A DNA stretch of 64,000 nt from Schistocephalus solidus (GCA_017591395.1 WEDG01001071.1:62001-126000); one strand, 5' to 3'. Shown: positions 11,851 through 23,620, counted from the stretch's first letter. Notes: generated by a model from the letters alone, not told the origin. Translations and numbers: made by a program.

Positions 11851-12263
11851 TTCTAAAAGGGACAGGAGCCCCTTCTCCTACGTGGGAAATATTTAATGGA
11901 TGTGCATAAAACGCGCCCAAGAGGCAGGTGCGCGACGCATTTCCACTGCACAAGCTTGTGGAACCCTGTGAAAATATGCCTCACACCGCAGATGACATAA
12001 CCCACACACACGTGCGCGCCAATGGAGCAGCACGCGAGGGATATGGCCTGGGAGGCAGAAGAAAAGGCGAACGAGCCTGACTGTTGCATTTGTCGTTATA
12101 GGTGCATTTTAACTAGGTTTCGATAAAAGAAAGGGAGGAGGGGCAACGACGTGATGTTTTATGGGACGCCTTGAATAAGACCGTCAGTCTAAAAGTTCCG
12201 TGCCTGATTCTTGGGTACAGAAGAGCAGCAGGACGTACTGGGGTCGCACTAGGTTTTACAGAG
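11851..12263. other. unassigned
   Basis: No supported feature is seen between the PLE terminus and the AGT microsatellite. Confidence 0.4.
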
Positions 12264-12431
<168 letters not shown>

Positions 12432-14081
12432 ATAGTGAAGACAAGAAAACCGAAACTTCACCGCGTGTCTTCCTTATTTGCGGTGCTCAATTGTTATGGT
12501 TAAGATCCTGTACTCTGACTTCGGACTTGATAGGTTGAATGTTGGATAACTTCCTATCAATTAAGTAGTTGATGTCGATCCAAAAATGATAGTTACGCTA
12601 GGGGTCTTTCGGCATATCTGAAAACATGAGGCGAGGGCTTCTGAGCTTAATGCAGTGTACGTGACGCTGGCCACCATACCACTGTGAGACCACTTTCGTT
12701 AACGGTTTCATGCATCACAGTAATTTTTACAGTTCACTGTATCGGTTACTTTTGTGAGATCGCAAAGATATAATGGAGACTGATCCCTGTGGAGCAGATT
12801 TCACGCAGTTTCAGGACAAGTAGACACACCGTCTGTGACTGACTTGGCATTACGCCCCTGAATTACCCGTAGGAGCCGAGCGAAATAGCGGCTAAGTGCA
12901 GCGTGGCACACAGGGACGCAATTTTTCACTGCTGTGCATCCCATCCACGAAAGTATAGCCACCTTCCCCCGTCTCCGACCGAAGACTTCGGAAGTGACGA
13001 TTACGGGGTGGGTTTGTTTTTTAGCGGCCGTGGACCTTGAGGATAATTACAGCATGAGCATTGAACAGGGTCGATAAGTACCATACCAAAAACACATAGG
13101 CAGATGTCATAAGGAAAACAGCAGGAACGTATCAAAACTAATATACTGATGATAGACGTGTAAATGCATAATAAGTATACAGCATATAACAAGAATGGGT
13201 GTTACATATTCGATTTCCCCTATTGAGTGGCGATTCTCTCATATCGGTTGGGTTACCGGTGGGAAGCGCAGCGCTGTGGGCAACTGCAGGGGTGGGACAT
13301 TGGATTGCTGACACTGAGTAGATGAGAAAGCGATGCGATCTGCGACGTCGATAGTTACGGGGTTGGGGGTCAGCGATTGAAAGAAAGGGACACCGGCATC
13401 ATCGATGACACTCGACCACACGGGCTCGCAGCAGAGTGAGGGGTCTTCAATGCACTTCAACAACCCATTGAGTTCCGTGGTGCATTGCAGTTCATCTTTT
13501 TCTATTTGTGCCTCCCTCCCCAATTCCCCCTTCTTTCATGGCCACCACCCTAGTCTCCTTACTACACGGTCAGTCAACCAGTCAGACAAGCCTAAGAATT
13601 TCGTCTATACACGGATATCCGCCCGCGAAGACTTCCGATTTACCAGGCACACCCTGATTGTGTCGGCCTTTTCTTGTTTTAACCGCAGCTCTTGCCTTCT
13701 CTCCGCGGAGAATTCGGAGGAGTCAATTTGCCTAAAAACTACTCGACTGCCTTCGTGGGATGCCGGTATAGCGCACGATATTGTCTGCTCCTATCTGTTG
13801 GTTTCACAGTGACGCGACCTTGGCCGTGACCTTCAAAAAATTGCCCCGGGAATCACCCTTAAGACTACATATGTATTTACTCTAAACGATTGATTGAGTG
13901 GGTAATCACGGAATTTTTCAAGAAGGCTCGGGTGCCGGACTGCAACGCTCCGTACGCTTCGAACGCACTGTTCCACCTCCTAAGACCCCATTTTTATCTC
14001 TCTAGCCTCTAAACTCCGGGCCAACAGCAGCACTGACTTCAACCCACCTTTGGTAGCTGTGTTTGCGCGCGTGCGCGCACG
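12432..14081. other. unassigned, with a weak exon candidate
   Basis: No named feature is seen. A 135-codon open frame (13405-13812, plus) has no recognised domain. Within it, 13689-13765 is flanked by a strong acceptor (TTTTCTTGTTTTAACCGCAG) and a fair donor (CCG/GTATAG), with two of three frames open. It is a 77-bp exon candidate at low confidence. Confidence 0.35.
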
Positions 14082-14514
14082 CACACACGTCAGTTCAACC
14101 GTCGTAGTCCGACGATATCCATCGTATTCTCCACAGGGACGGGGACTTGTGCGAAAATTAGTTTCAAGTGGTAGTAGACTTGCACTACCTCTATCGCACT
14201 CTCTCTTCCTTTACCCGCCTGTGCCCGGTGTCAAGGTATTGTCAAGAAGACCGGAGGCGGGGTCAGACGCAGATGAAACTTATACGGAGTGGGAGAGCGG
14301 GGTGTGGCATGAGCCTGCTCCTACACGTGCCCATGTTAGACACGCACACCCCCATGTTCGGCATTTGTTATGGGACCGCATCTCAGAATAATAACGCCTG
14401 CTGTACCCTGATTTGGATCCCTTGTTGTTCCAGTACATTTACTACGCGACCCGTTTAGGGCGCACACACAAACACACATCAGTTCGACCGTCGTAAACTG
14501 ACGATGTCCACGGT
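14082..14514. repeat. interspersed repeat C, copy 1, between short direct repeats
   Basis: Bases about 14126-14461 align with 29240-29589 and partly with 43190-43318, sharing blocks such as GTGCCCGGTGTCAAG and AATAACGCCTGCTGT. Related sequences of about 43 bp (CAGTTCRACCGTCGTA core) flank it at 14082-14126 and 14472-14514. They could be a long target duplication or part of the LINE sequence on which the repeat sits. No coding capacity is recognised. Confidence 0.7.
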
Positions 14515-14905
14515 AGAGGTAGGTTTGCATCTCCTGGCACTTTTCCTGTAGCTGGCGGGTGGCAAAGATCATGTCGGTTGGTCTGCGGTGTTGTCGGTGT
14601 TGGACGGCCCGGGTGGTTTCTGGTAGGGAGGGCGGTAGATCCAGGCCATTGTTCGTTTCCACTTGAGTGAACCGGTCAATGGTAACCCCGGAGATGGCTA
14701 ATGAGCAATTAAGGACACTTCTGAAGGGCTCGGCCCAGCGCTTCAGAATTTGGAATTTCTCTGTCAGAAGTGTTCTGCCATCAGAGCTGAGCAGTGATAT
14801 GGTTCCCTTCACGTAGGCTCTGTTGATGGCCTCGATAGCTTTGAAGAAGTTTTTCATTTCATTACGGTCCGCATACCCTTGAATTTCTTCAGTCTCGCAG
14901 ACCAT
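14515..14905 (-). pseudogene. LINE endonuclease-RT linker joined to a displaced RT fragment
   Basis: The reading frame contains the linker (EIQGYADRNEMKNFF, LLSSDGRTLLTEK, ILKRWAEPFRSVLNCS), then PPSLPETTRAVQ, and then jumps directly to TDMIFATRQLQEK, which belongs to a later part of the RT. No frame is lost at the junction. The frame continues past the LINE end into repeat C, so its last residues are not LINE-derived. Confidence 0.8.
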
Positions 14906-15061
14906 TCAGGCGTCCTGCATCTCCCGCAGCCGTTACTGTACAAGGTGGCGGCATCTCAAGAAGTCTGCTTTGGTGGCACCAATCCGAAGGTCCATGTAGG
15001 TTTTGTGTTGTCGATTCTACTCCGCGAGGAGGTTGCGGATGTCGGCGTCAGTGTTATCGAA

Positions 15062-15916
15062 TCAGTCCTGATATTGACGCCGTGCGCGTACGAGGGCTTC
15101 GATGACGGTGAACTGGATGAAGTTCCGCAGTTTACACCATCGTGTCTCTACGTTTGCGTTATCCTCTGGAGCGTGTAGGTCCTCCAATTTCTGGATTATT
15201 TGATTGCTGAATTCAAAACAGTGAGCAGACGAATGTAACAAATGAGTATTTAAATTCCCTGGCGGTCGCTTACCTTGTGGTCTTCGTCGGGGTTGAAGTC
15301 GGAGCTTCATCTTGGAGACGACGAGGCAGTGATCCTTCCAACCGTCGGCATCGCGGATCGCCTTGGTCACCATCACGCCCTGTCGATCTCGCCTCCGGAC
15401 GAGAACGTAGTCCAGCAGCTGCCAGTGCCGCGACCGAGGGTGCATCCACGTGGCCTTCTCCCGCGTCGGAAGGCGGAAATAGGTGTTGGTCAGCAAGAGA
15501 CGGTGTTCCGCACACTTTCGCAGAAGAAGGAGGCCGTTATCGTTACAGCTACCGAGACCGTGGGGACCCAGCACTCCCTGCCAGGCAGCGTGGTCCGTCG
15601 CGACGCGGGTGTTGAAGTCGCCAAGGACAATTAGCTTGTCCACCTTCGGTACAGTCGCCAGCAGTGCGTGCAGGTCCTCGTAGAATTTGTCCTTCGCCTT
15701 ATCAGAGCTTGTCATTGGGGGAGTGTAGGCGCTGATGATGGTGGTGAACTGGTCTCCCCGAAGAGGCGGGCGGAGGTTCATTAGGTGATCAGTGGTGCTC
15801 TGCGGCAGACAGGGCAGACGTCCCACGATGTCGTTCCGGATGGCAAAGGCGACACTAGCGTTGCGTCGCTCTGCATTTGGCCGACCGCGTGAGAAGTAGG
15901 TGTAGCCGGCACCCAC
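15062..15916 (-). pseudogene. LINE APE-type endonuclease domain
   Basis: This is a 284-residue open frame. GDFN (residues 99-102), DYVLVRRRD (159-167) and DH (185-186) match the signature motifs of the apurinic-endonuclease-like domain of non-LTR retrotransposons, which nicks target DNA for target-primed reverse transcription. The N-terminal part continues upstream in the same frame (KMNIAALSET) but is cut by an in-frame TGA at 15944-15946 on the plus-strand map, so the domain is longer than the open frame. The C-terminal part (to ARRQYQD) leads toward the RT linker. Similar proteins are often mis-annotated as craniofacial development protein 2-like. It is inactive as a gene because of stops on both sides. 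Confidence 0.9.
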
Positions 15917-16070
15917 CTCCTCCAGCTGACCCTGCTCAGAGAATCAGGTCTCGCTGAGAGCAGCAATGTTCATTTTGTATCGCGCCAGTTCTCGAGCGAC
16001 TAGCGCCGTCCTCCGTTCCGGCCGGTTTCTCCTCGGATTGTCTTAAAAGGGAGCTAACATTTCAGGCTGC

Positions 16071-16518
16071 TAGTTTGAGCGGACTCACCCGAGCAGCCCG
16101 GAGTGTATGGCACGGTGTATAGCGACGGGGGTATTGATGTTTGTTTGAGTTTTGCGAGCACATATTTCGCGATCTGCGAGCCGCGGCTGGCTGTGGAAGA
16201 CGTGATACCCAGCATTTATTTAGGGTACCTTCTCTAGCCCCTTTCTCCGCGAGGAGGCAAGCAGTGCTATCCCTAAATAGGTCTGCTCGGATATCCCAGA
16301 CGGCTGCCGAACTTTACTTTTGATCACGGTTTTGTTTTAGTGGGAGAGCAACCAGAGTTAGCCTGGGCCACCTACGGGGTTGCTGTCGCCCCCACCGTAG
16401 GACTTTTTGAGAGGGGGAGTTGGGAAGTTCGGGAGGCAGACATACCGGGTGTGGAGGCACACACAACACCGGAGACCCTCACCTGGTTTAGCCCGCCGGT
16501 CGGGGTGTGGCCGCTGGG
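16071..16518. other. unassigned
   Basis: No named feature is seen between the LINE relic and the second PLE lineage. Confidence 0.4.
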
Positions 16519-17366
16519 TGAAACCTAACTTCGAGGAGCCACAGGTGAGAGTTGGGTACCAGGTAGAGGCGGCCACAGGAGGATTCACCACCTGTACGAG
16601 AAAAATGGAGTGACCAAATACTATCTGTGTGGTGCTACCCCTAACTAGTACCCCCTACACCCCACTACTTAATGCAATGAACGAGGCACATGCGAAGATC
16701 AAATTCACAATCGAGCATGAGAAGAATGGCACACTGATTTTCTGAGACGTTCTTATACGCAGGAGGGCAGATGGTTCCATTCGGAGGTCCATATACCGAA
16801 AATAAACTGGAAATGACAGTACATGCACTTCCTCAGTTTAGTTCCCATTCAGAGAAAATGAAACTTAGTTTTGTACCTTTTCAATAGAGCCAATAGAATC
16901 AGCGCCCTAGAAACGATCGATGACGAGATCAGCTTCCTGAAGAGCGTTTTTCTTGGAAGCAGGTATGCTGAGAAATACATCGATAAGTGCCGCCATCCCA
17001 GACAAGAAACTCTTGCCGAAATTCCCGTGTCAAAAAAGCCGGTTACCATCTTCCTCCCTTTCAATTGTGATAATGTGCCAAACCTGATCAAGCGACGGCT
17101 CAGATGCACGGTTGAACGAACACACACTGCCTCTAAACTGTTGTTACTAAGCCCTACAACGACTATTCCCGTTAGACCAGCTAAGGACATTCTGCCTATA
17201 CTCGCCACATAAAGCTGTATTTGAGACTAGCTAAGAGGAGCCACAGGTGAGAGTTGGGTATCAGGTAGAGGCGGCCACATGAGCATTCACCACCTGTACG
17301 AGACAAATGGAGCGACCAAATGCTATCTGTGTGGTTTTATCCCTAACTAGTACCTCCTACACCCCA
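16519..17366 (+). mobile_element. Penelope-like element P2 fragment between direct repeats
   Basis: Two direct repeats of about 135 bp, differing at roughly ten positions by eye, lie at about 16530-16668 and 17232-17366. Between them is a 0.56-kb piece of PLE RT thumb and linker in broken frames. This resembles the pLTR-body-pLTR structure of PLEs with most of the body lost. The lineage differs from P1 and P8. Confidence 0.7.
16675..17212 (+). pseudogene. PLE RT thumb and linker region, broken
   Basis: At 16675-16870 one frame shows IKFTIEHEKNGTLIF, a stop, then DVLIRRRADGSIRRS and YRK, the pattern of the RT region after the catalytic motif. From 16871 to 17212 an open frame continues with RANRISALETIDDE and VTIFLPFNCDNVPNLIKRRL, which matches the linker between RT and GIY-YIG in PLEs. 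It ends at KDILPILAT before the nuclease. Several stops and at least one frameshift disable it. Confidence 0.75.
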
Positions 17367-17910
17367 CAAACACTCACAGACACACACCAAGCTGGTTACT
17401 TATTGCTCAAATCTCTGTCGTTTTTGGGGTTTAGTTCTTCTTTGTCACTCTCCTGGCGTGTAGTGTGCTGGTCATGAGACGAATGTTGGAAAGCAGATGG
17501 AGGAGGGGGAAGGAAGTATGGTGGAGGTCGATAAACCGTTTTTGTTGCCATCCCGGGCTGACTCGGCCCCCATCCCCGTGTGCAGCATATCTCTAGATTT
17601 CGTGCGCAACCCCCTCCTCTGGTGCGTGCACAGCTGCGAAGACCCACATCGCGGTTAATGTTCTTCTCGCTCAGCTTCTGGCTGGGCTCTAGGCCTCTGA
17701 GGCTGAACTTGCGCGCACTTCTGCGGCCGAGTCCCAGTTCTGGTCAGTTGGCGGTCGGCGTCTATGTCCGTCTTTTATTTATTGAGCTTGTACGTGAGCT
17801 TTGCTAGCCTGTGATCTTTGAACCTGCCGTTGTTGCTGTTGCATCGTCTCTGCATTCAGTTGTTGAGTGTTCCAAGGGTGCACGGTATGCGTAATTTCGG
17901 TTTCTTCAGA
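17367..17910. other. unassigned
   Basis: GC-rich stretch near 17570-17720 with overlapping open frames on both strands. None has a recognised motif. Confidence 0.35.
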
Positions 17911-18181
17911 CCACTCCTACCTCTGCGGAAACTACTTGCAACATACTTGAGATTTTAAACTTCCAAGGACGACATGTTTCACCTCCGACACTGCTTTACG
18001 TAGAGTGGACGCTGGCTTATTGGAAAGCAATGCCCATACCTACTATTTACAGTGTTCTAGCTTCGGAGATGTGTTTCCTGTATGACTTTCTGGGAACCGC
18101 CTATAAGAACACCAGTCTGGTGTTCCCAGGTCAACATGGAACGCCTGTACTTCCTACTGTCATCAAACTAGATCGGAAATA
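17911..18181 (+). CDS. candidate 3'-terminal coding exon, unrecognised protein
   Basis: An acceptor-like tract (TTTCGGTTTCTTCAG) ends at about 17909, and an in-frame TAA lies just before it. From the next base an open frame of about 90 codons runs to TAG at 18180-18182. The residues look like a globular protein, for example VEWTLAYWKAMPIPTIYSV and EMCFLYDFLGTAYKNTSLVF. No internal stop breaks it, and there is no long ATG-initiated frame, which fits a spliced last exon. No family is recognised. A chance open frame of this length is possible. Confidence 0.35.
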
Positions 18182-19374
18182 GCTATTTTCGCGTGACTTG
18201 TCAGTTTACTTATCCCGTAAGCCCGTCATGTCTTAATGTTCAAGCGGAGAATCATCTTGGGCGCGAGAGCTGGGAGGTTCTGACTTTACATGGAGGTGAC
18301 ATTTAGCAATCCTTCCTAACTTTCGGACATAGTGCCAGTGATTTCGTTTCATCATAGAGCTTTGGTCTACAGTCCTCGCAGTGGGACTCACTGAGATGGC
18401 TACTCAAATATTGAACAGCGTTATCCACAAAACAAGCGAGACTGAAATACCCATTTCTAGTTTATTTGGCATAGTCTACCTGTAACATCTCAACGAGATT
18501 GTGAGTGGCGAGCGTCCGAAGCTGAACTTGTTGTTACTGGAGCATTAAGCCTATCGCGCTGCCATTGATTCATGGGCTCGTTGTCTGCTGTCAGAAGTAC
18601 TAAGTTACACTGGAGTAATGGACTATAGATGGTGACTGTGGTTAAATATAGCCTGGTGAACGCCATCTTCACGCGAAGACTGACTTCTAATGGCTTTGTT
18701 TGGGGTTCAAACTCAGGCTATTTCAGGGGCGATTTGGGGATACGGTTGTCCAACGAAGAAAAATAGGCATGAAGTTGCCCTGCTTTGGCAGTAGCCCTTA
18801 TCCTGCACGCGGTCTTGAAGTCTCCATATTTAAAATCACCGACTTGCTGTTCAGTTACGCCAGTTGCTAGCTCGCAGACTTCCAGCACATCGCTTCCTGC
18901 TTGTTCAAATGGGTTGCCTCAGAAGTGATATGAGGAGGGGGAGGGGTAGCGTGCACAGACGCATTTAGATTGTAAACCGGAAATTAACATTTCCCTTTGG
19001 CTTTGCAACTGGGAGTACATCTCACACTGGCGGTCGTTTGGCGACCAACAATCAACCGTCCAGATTTTTTCGACCACCTCTGGGCGAGCTGTAGTCTCCC
19101 AGCTCCAAAACACGACGGAAATGTCCGTTTTCTTCGTTTAGACAAGACAGTTCTGTGCACACCACTACCCTGTGGCCGAATATTTGCCGACCTCTTGGTC
19201 GACACGCCTCCCCGTTGATCAACTGTGTCGGTCTAAGCATGCACTTAAAGACCACATTGTTGTTGTTGATGTCAAGGGGTTTCCTACTGGGAGATGTTGT
19301 TGCTGTTTTGTGAGGTGATTTCCGAGTTAGTCGTGTTGACATCGCACTGGCTCCGAGGTTACCCGATAAGTCTA
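18182..19374. other. unassigned
   Basis: No named feature. A 96-codon minus frame at 19052-19342 (RPTQLINGEACRPRGRQ region) directly adjoins the LINE relic and may be repeat-derived, but no family is recognised. Confidence 0.4.
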
Positions 19375-20295
19375 ATCGGTCTTTCGAATATCCGTTGACA
19401 CCATGAACACCGTGGTAGGCGGTGGGTGATCGCGTCGATGTTACGCGACATCACCGTTGTGCAGGCTTCTGCCAGATTGATATTTTTTGAGTTTGTACCC
19501 CTAATCTAAGCAATTTTTTCCGCTGCTGTGATGTGAGTCACAGGGAAATTTTTCCGAGTTTCGGCGCATGACGACTAACTTCTCCGTGCTATTCAGGCCG
19601 ATTTTGGGGCAGTCAGAGGTGAAGAGGTCCACACTCCACTGCATGCCCTTGTTCTGCGTGGTTTATAGCGCACAATCATCCACGAACAGTAGTTTGCGAA
19701 CGCTGGCATTGGGTTATTTTGGAAGGTAACTTCAGACGACGGAGGTTAAATAGTTTTCCGTTGGTTTTATGGTCAATCTCTGTCTCCGTCCGCACCCAAG
19801 CTTAGGCGTCCGTCAGCATAGCGGAAAACATGAAGGGGCTACGCACTGCTGCTTCACCCCATGTGTCACCGGGAGTGTTTCAGATAGTGATCCGTTTTCG
19901 CGAATTCACCTTGTCCTTTGTGTTACAGGCTTCTGAAATCTGAAATTTCCGTAGTCCATTGCGATTCGCTATGTCAAGGGTCTTCATCAGATCTTCAAAC
20001 GTAGTGTAGAGGTTGTTCTTAATTTCCTGACTCTTTTTTTCTGCAGATGCTGGGGCGTGAAGATCATGTCTGTTGTTCTGCGGCGTTTCCAGAATCCAGG
20101 CGATTGAGTAGAACACAGGCAGTTGTTTTTTTCACCCTGCAATTAACCCCGTGCGGCTGGTTTCTCTTGCGTTCGCAGATGTGCGCGGTGGTCGCATCCT
20201 TGAATTTTTGGGGCGTGTCCTTGTCGTCACACCTCTCCTGAACCAGCGAGACAAGCTTCTCCACGAGTTTTGAGCTACCGCATTGGACCGCTCCG
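19375..20295 (-). pseudogene. LINE reverse transcriptase relic (same family as 14465-16070)
   Basis: Minus-strand pieces follow RT order. From 20264 downward: PQKFKDATTAHI, then a frameshift. At 20090-19990: SQEIKNNLYTTFEDLMKTLDIANRNGLRKF. Near 19690: KLLFVDDCAL, the catalytic FxDD motif, followed at once by a stop. Then KIGLNSTEKLVVM and a degraded C-terminal part reaching about 19375. This is the RT domain that the copy at 14465-16070 lacks, but it is a separate insertion with many stops and frameshifts. No endonuclease part is seen here. Confidence 0.82.
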
Positions 20296-20989
20296 TCAAT
20301 CCATCAACTTGACTGCCCTCCCATGACAGCCTCTTCTCTTCCCCCTCATCACACTGCAAACTTCCACACCAATACATCGTCGTCGTTCTTTATTCACCTC
20401 CCCCCCCCCATCCCAGACCGTCTGGTACATTTCTCTCTGAGTCGTTTTGCATCCATTCTACTCCTGTCATCCCAGTAGATGACAGCATCGTATTATTATC
20501 TCTGAGTGGTAGGGATACGGCAAGAGTGCATTTTTTGGAAGGGCCTTGGTTATCGTGCCTCCCGCACATGTCCATCACTGTCGATCAATCAACCCCTTGT
20601 CTGGACAATTGGAAACGATTGAGCTAAATATGCCTGCTTCTTGACGGTGTCTGGTAGACGAAATAGATGCATAGACAGTGATAGCTCCACATATCACCTA
20701 CATGCGCTCGTGGACAACGAACACCCAGATAGGATAACGATGAGGATGACTTCTGTGCGCGTATCACACCCTTATTTCCCTCCCCCATTCGCCGCACCAG
20801 GTGACTAACCGTTTCAAACAGTGGCTGGGGCCTGGCAATGTGAATAGAAAGCGAGTTCGAGGGCCCAGCGCATCTTCTTCACTGTAAACAGTCTGACGCG
20901 TTGGAAGCTATCGCAGTGCACTAAAAGCCGTGGCTCGGAAGGTTCCTATCTAATGGGATAACTCGGACCGCACAGCTAGCCCCATGTGA
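20296..20989. other. unassigned
   Basis: No named feature. A ten-base C run lies at about 20400. Confidence 0.4.
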
Positions 20990-21340
20990 GTTAGTGTGGA
21001 GTGGCGGAATGAAAGTCAGGTTGCAATGGTTCCTTCTTAATATGGCATTTATGGCACTGCACTCCGTGGAATCCGAGCCAGGTGTGGCGGTACGCGTTAG
21101 GGGCGGCTCCTGTCGCGCCAGCCACCTGCGCTGTCTCCCACCTCTGGTCTTCTTCACTTGGCCATGACACTTGGCCTCGCAATAATCTAAATCATGCGCA
21201 AGTCACCGTCCCTGCGTCATCTTCCTATGGGCCACACGGCGGACCGCGTCGGATACGACGGTCAAACTGTGGTATTTCCTTCGAACCGTCGTACAATCGT
21301 GTGCGCAGTATGCCCGCCGGGGGGGGGGGGGGGGGGGGGA
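20990..21340. repeat. interspersed repeat D with a terminal guanine run
   Basis: Shares AAAGTCAGGTTGCAATGG-type sequence with 1117-1215 and 24776-24870, and a CGCAAGTCACCGTCCCTG block with 46862-46935 and 6465-6480. The block order suggests one dispersed family about 270 bp long. A guanine run of about 22 bases lies at 21318-21339. No coding capacity is recognised. Confidence 0.6.
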
Positions 21341-21866
21341 CAGTTATCGATATCTGCTGTCAGTGTGTTTGTCCTTTGTGGATAAAAGAAGCTGGACATA
21401 GCCTGGTTGCAGGATGCTGTGCCTGAGAGCTATCCGTATACATGGAGAAATCAGCCTATGCGTTGTATACTTGCCTGAAATATTACTCCACCGTCTTCCT
21501 CACCATCACAGTGCTTTTGTGCATTGTTTCCGGTAGCATGTTTTCGTGAACTCTGGACCATTTTGGGTGACACAGAAAGGGCTGTAACCTAAAGCTCTAC
21601 TCCATCGGGATCGAATCTGATCTCCCACAGACTGCATTTATGTTGTAACAGTCTACGGTGGTGTATGCCATTTTAGACTAGCGTGCTTTCCGGTTCGGTT
21701 CCCGGAGTCGATGCGGATTTCCTAATTTTTTTACAATGCTTGACTCTGCGCTCTCATCTCTCGGTATCTCCCTCCCAATCCTCTTTGATTTCCGTCTCTA
21801 CTCAGTTACTCACCCCAATTCTAGTCTCATAGCTATTTTTTTTGTTACTTTTGGTGCAACTAGCAG
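21341..21866. other. unassigned, intron-like
   Basis: No named feature. It ends in a pyrimidine-rich tract and CAACTAGCAG, a plausible splice acceptor. Confidence 0.35.
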
Positions 21867-22037
21867 TCTCTCCGTTGACGCCTCTTCTCCCTCCTCGCGT
21901 CTGGCTACGGTGCTCTCATCCCCCCACAACGGTATCTCTTCACGACAGTCCAAGCGTACGCCGGCCTCTTTCTCCTCCTCAACAGCACTCCAAGACAGGC
22001 GCCCCTCCCAGGCGGAATCTTTATCTCATCCAGAAGA
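21867..22037 (+). CDS. candidate internal coding exon, Ser/Pro-rich
   Basis: A 171-bp stretch lies between a pyrimidine-rich acceptor (ends TAGCAG, 21866) and a donor (AAGA/GTAGGT). Two frames are open across it. The one with stronger third-base G/C bias reads SLSVDASSPSSRLATVLSS and ends LSHPEE; the other contains SPSVRRPLSPPQQHSKTG. Length is a multiple of three. The product would be a disordered, serine-rich segment with no family assignment. It could join the exon candidates at 24440 and 28023, but the phases do not settle on a single model. Confidence 0.38.
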
Positions 22038-22089
22038 GTAGGTTGACCGGTCTGGCTTCACCATGATGACGATGACGATAGTGATTTTA

Positions 22090-23620
22090 CCGCGGTTCTC
22101 ATGCCGAAATTTACGAACGATTGATAATCACTCGCAAATGGACATCAACGCATGTACCAAAGCTTTAAATAACCTTAAGCGAATTTAAAACTTAAAGGAA
22201 ATGTGAAAAGTCGTAACTATTTGTTGAAAAATACTAAATTTTTAAAATAAGTGGCAAATTCTGAAAACGTTAAAAATCGCTGTAAATGTGACGAATCAAT
22301 CTAAGTAGACTTGTCAGGTGATAGCATAAGCGTACCATTTTGTGCATATTTAGCGAAATATCTTTTCATAAAATGTATTTCTAGGCATTTCTGATATTGG
22401 ATTACAATCAGTTTGGGTAGTCATTGAAATGCCGGTGAATATTTCACAAGTTTCAGTGTTTTCAATCGATCGACAGTAAATTTAGATCCTGTTCCGTGTG
22501 TTTCTCGAAATCTCTAAACTAAGATATTTTTTAAAAGCATTTGCCAAAGTAGTGAAATTTTAGATATGCTTTCTAATGGAGCTGGCCGTTTGCGTCGTAT
22601 TTGTAGATTCACCCCTACATGAAAACTCGTTACCGAGAAAAAATGAACCTCCACAACAAAAATCGACAGTTAATATGGCTTAGATAAATCGAAAAATAAA
22701 CGTTTTATAATAAGCTACTGATTTAAAACACGCGTTCATTAGATACTTCGCTGCCGAATATATGCGGACTTTACCTTTTTCCTAGTTTAAGACAAGGTGA
22801 AGATGTGGAAGTTTTATCGCTTTTGTGACTTCCTTTAAAAATAAGTGATACATTTTCGGCTGAAAATGAAAAATCTCTTACCTTTATATTACAGCGTTTT
22901 TCGCTACACCTGTTCACTTTAATGTCCCGTTCTACGACTGCAAATACACAGCAGATTATCCGAATATATACTAAGATTTTGTGTCAACTACTTTTCTTCT
23001 GTCCATTACGTTTCTAAATTAGCGGAAACTATATTATGCAAAAAGTGTCTTATCACATACTTGCAATTTTATATCGGTGTTTCTGTAGTCCACAGTATCT
23101 TCTGCATATTTTGTTAACGGTCTTCATTTTCACCGTATAAAAACAAAAATACTGGTAAACAAGTTTATTCTTGCGTTTTATGACAAAAAACATCAGCAAT
23201 TTGCACAAAATAATGTCTTAAGCTGAATTTGTTGCTTGCTTTTGGAAAACAATGGTATTCCTTACACTTGCGTTCACCCGATTTTCATTGAATTAAGATC
23301 AAAATTTCTGGTTCCTGGAGGGATTTATCTGCAAACTTTCTTGCTTATACTAATGTTGTTTCGTAGCACAATGCAGAAAAACTATGGACTTTGCTCTGCG
23401 ATATTAAATAGCATAGGAAATTTCTTGGCTGTCCGGAAACCTCCGATTTCGTCCAAATCCTGCCTGTTTTCCTTCAGTATATACGATTGAACATGTAGTG
23501 TTCTTGATTAAAAGACTTTCTGAGCCTCGAATCCACTCAGAACACCAAAATAACAAGATCAAATTTACGATAAACTACTCATTCAAATTTTGATCACTGG
23601 ATGAGCTAGGGCACCTACTG
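22090..23620. repeat. AT-rich block, probably decayed repeat
   Basis: About 1.5 kb is markedly richer in A and T than its surroundings and has no long open frame apart from one of 84 codons with no motif. A short block (AAATGTATTTCTAGG) resembles internal sequence of the AT-rich inverted-repeat family at 25.0 and 40.1 kb, so it may be an old relative. Termini were not found. Confidence 0.35.

Larger units (their letters stand above)
14465..16070 (-). mobile_element. LINE relic (RTE/CR1-like, APE endonuclease type), internally deleted
   Basis: Minus-strand pieces follow LINE order: endonuclease (about 16060-15180), linker (14905-14650), then a short RT stretch (TDMIFATRQLQEK) near 14570. The RT segment that normally separates the linker (PETTRAVQ) from that stretch is absent, indicating an internal deletion of roughly 100 codons by comparison with the family. 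Stops occur at several points. The 3' half of the RT and the 3' end are missing. Confidence 0.88.

Noticed and set aside
14050..14391. 113-codon plus-strand open frame
   Set aside because: Lies across repeat C and its flank, which recur elsewhere without keeping the frame.
15275..15634. Plus-strand open frames of 112-119 codons
   Set aside because: Shadows of the LINE endonuclease on the opposite strand.
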